Translations under genes and position numbers: made by a program | Part shown: one piece after another, positions 23,651 to 24,344 of the stretch | Position numbering within the stretch: position 1 is the first letter of the stretch | Layout: the number at the start of each line of letters is the position of its first letter | Source: Chloracidobacterium sp. UBA3360 | GTDB taxonomy: Bacteria > Acidobacteriota > Blastocatellia > Pyrinomonadales > Pyrinomonadaceae | NCBI GenBank assembly: GCA_002360555.1 | Contig: DEQS01000006.1 | Span: forward strand, 1-24,344 | Length of the DNA stretch: 24,344 nucleotides | Direction of reading: 5' to 3' | Notes under the pieces: model-generated | What the model saw: the letters and a program-made list of their open reading frames with translations, nothing else | Told to the model about the DNA's origin: nothing | Database searches by the model: none

Positions 23651-24344
23651 ATTTGTATAGCAGAAACGGCGTCCGGCGTTTTAGAAAATCATCAACACCC
23701 GCTTTCGCCGCACCTTCGATCTCCTCGGGGGTATCGCCGCGTTTTACCCACTCGAAAATGTCTTTGTTGAGCAGCAGATTTAGATACTTATCGACATTCC
23801 ACTCGGTCGGATAAAGCTTTCGCAAAGCGACGGCGATCTCGACGCCTGTACGTACAGAGTTAAACTCATCACGGTTCGTAATGATGATATTCACACCGCT
23901 AAGCTGCTCGTCTTTGAAAACTGATGCGTTAGGTTTGAATCTGATCGGTACAAAACGGACCCCTTTGATACCGCGTTCATTAAGATATTTTGCCAGCTTT
24001 TGCCCGTCGAGCCACGGAGCCCCGATCACCTCGAACGGCGTGTCCGTTCCGCGTCCGACGCTGAGATTGCTTGCCTCAAGCAATCCGATGCCCGGGTACA
24101 AGGTAGCCTCCGTCAGCGAACGCATATTTGGGCTTGGGTTGATCCAGGTCTGACCCGTCTCGTCGAACCACATTGCCCGCGACCAGTTTTCCATCTTGAT
24201 GACACGCAGGTCTGCACCGATCTTACGCTCGGTGTTCATCATCATGCCAAGCTCGCCTATAGTCATGCCGTACCTAACCGGTATCGTGTGGGCCGCAATA
24301 AATGACAACCTGTCCTCATCCGCAAGCGGCCCCTCGACATCCGT
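23649..24344 (-). CDS. DUF1343/NamZ-like protein, C-terminal part (5' truncated)
   Basis: The frame is open to the window edge (231 codons); a TTG at 24308 is internal, since the preceding residues TDVEGPLADEDRL continue the family pattern. The segment PVRYGMTIGELGMMMN, then WINPSPNMRSLTEATLYPGI, EASNLSVGRGTDTPFEVIGA and PWLDGQ is diagnostic of DUF1343. The best-known member, NamZ, is an exo-beta-N-acetylmuramidase that removes N-acetylmuramic acid from peptidoglycan fragments. The N-terminal half, which would carry the signal peptide and part of the active site, is outside the window, so export and activity cannot be judged. The gene converges on the Spy/CpxP-like gene with a shared terminator region. 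Confidence 0.9.
   Translation of the reverse strand, partial: TDVEGPLADEDRLSFIAAHTIPVRYGMTIGELGMMMNTERKIGADLRVIKMENWSRAMWFDETGQTWINPSPNMRSLTEATLYPGIGLLEASNLSVGRGTDTPFEVIGAPWLDGQKLAKYLNERGIKGVRFVPIRFKPNASVFKDEQLSGVNIIITNRDEFNSVRTGVEIAVALRKLYPTEWNVDKYLNLLLNKDIFEWVKRGDTPEEIEGAAKAGVDDFLKRRTPFLLYK

Overview
The window most likely comes from an Acidobacteriota genome of the Blastocatellia/Pyrinomonadaceae type. This is an inference from gene content and style: a secreted protein ending in a carboxypeptidase-regulatory-like domain, a DUF937 protein, an NHL-propeller protein, a secreted M1 peptidase with a HEAT tail, a DUF1343/NamZ-like protein and a GTGGD-type lipid kinase. It looks chromosomal and mostly housekeeping or envelope-related. 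I see no transposase, phage gene, tRNA, rRNA or CRISPR array.

Layout. 1-344: 3' end of a secreted protein. 341-4401 (minus): a two-gene operon, YcxB-like membrane protein then cobalamin-dependent methionine synthase (metH). It is preceded by a leader with a promoter, a possible H-type pseudoknot, an alternative antiterminator pairing and an intrinsic terminator. 4607-4673: a large imperfect palindrome. 4782-5588: a secreted DUF11-like protein. 5673-8291 (minus): an exported M1 aminopeptidase with HEAT repeats. 8460-8985: an orphan terminator, an indel-free 21-bp tandem array and the terminator of a DUF937 gene (9000-9638, minus). 9712-13327: an NHL-propeller/M23-like protein followed by a secreted M24 aminopeptidase. 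13406-14413: a diacylglycerol-kinase-family lipid kinase. 14517-15182: a DUF2490 outer-membrane protein candidate.

15201-19587 is a c-di-AMP (ydaO-type) riboswitch with a terminator, then a YdhS-like flavoprotein and a three-part protein (acyl-activating enzyme, acyl carrier protein, PlsC-type acyltransferase). 19660-20883: a secreted TPR protein and a small membrane protein. 20880-22942 (minus) is a CpxR/CpxA-like two-component system, divergent from a Spy/CpxP-like periplasmic protein (23108-23593). The intergenic region between them carries a perfect CpxR-type box (TTTAC-N5-TTTAC). A related phased array sits upstream of the DUF2490 gene. 23649-24344 (minus): the C-terminal part of a DUF1343/NamZ-like protein.

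Functionally much of the window concerns the envelope: stress sensing (CpxRA/CpxP), outer-membrane protein, peptidoglycan-related enzymes, exported peptidases and phospholipid acylation. Three regulatory RNA or DNA elements stand out: the c-di-AMP riboswitch on a lipid/flavoprotein operon, the Cpx-like operators, and the unassigned metH-operon leader.
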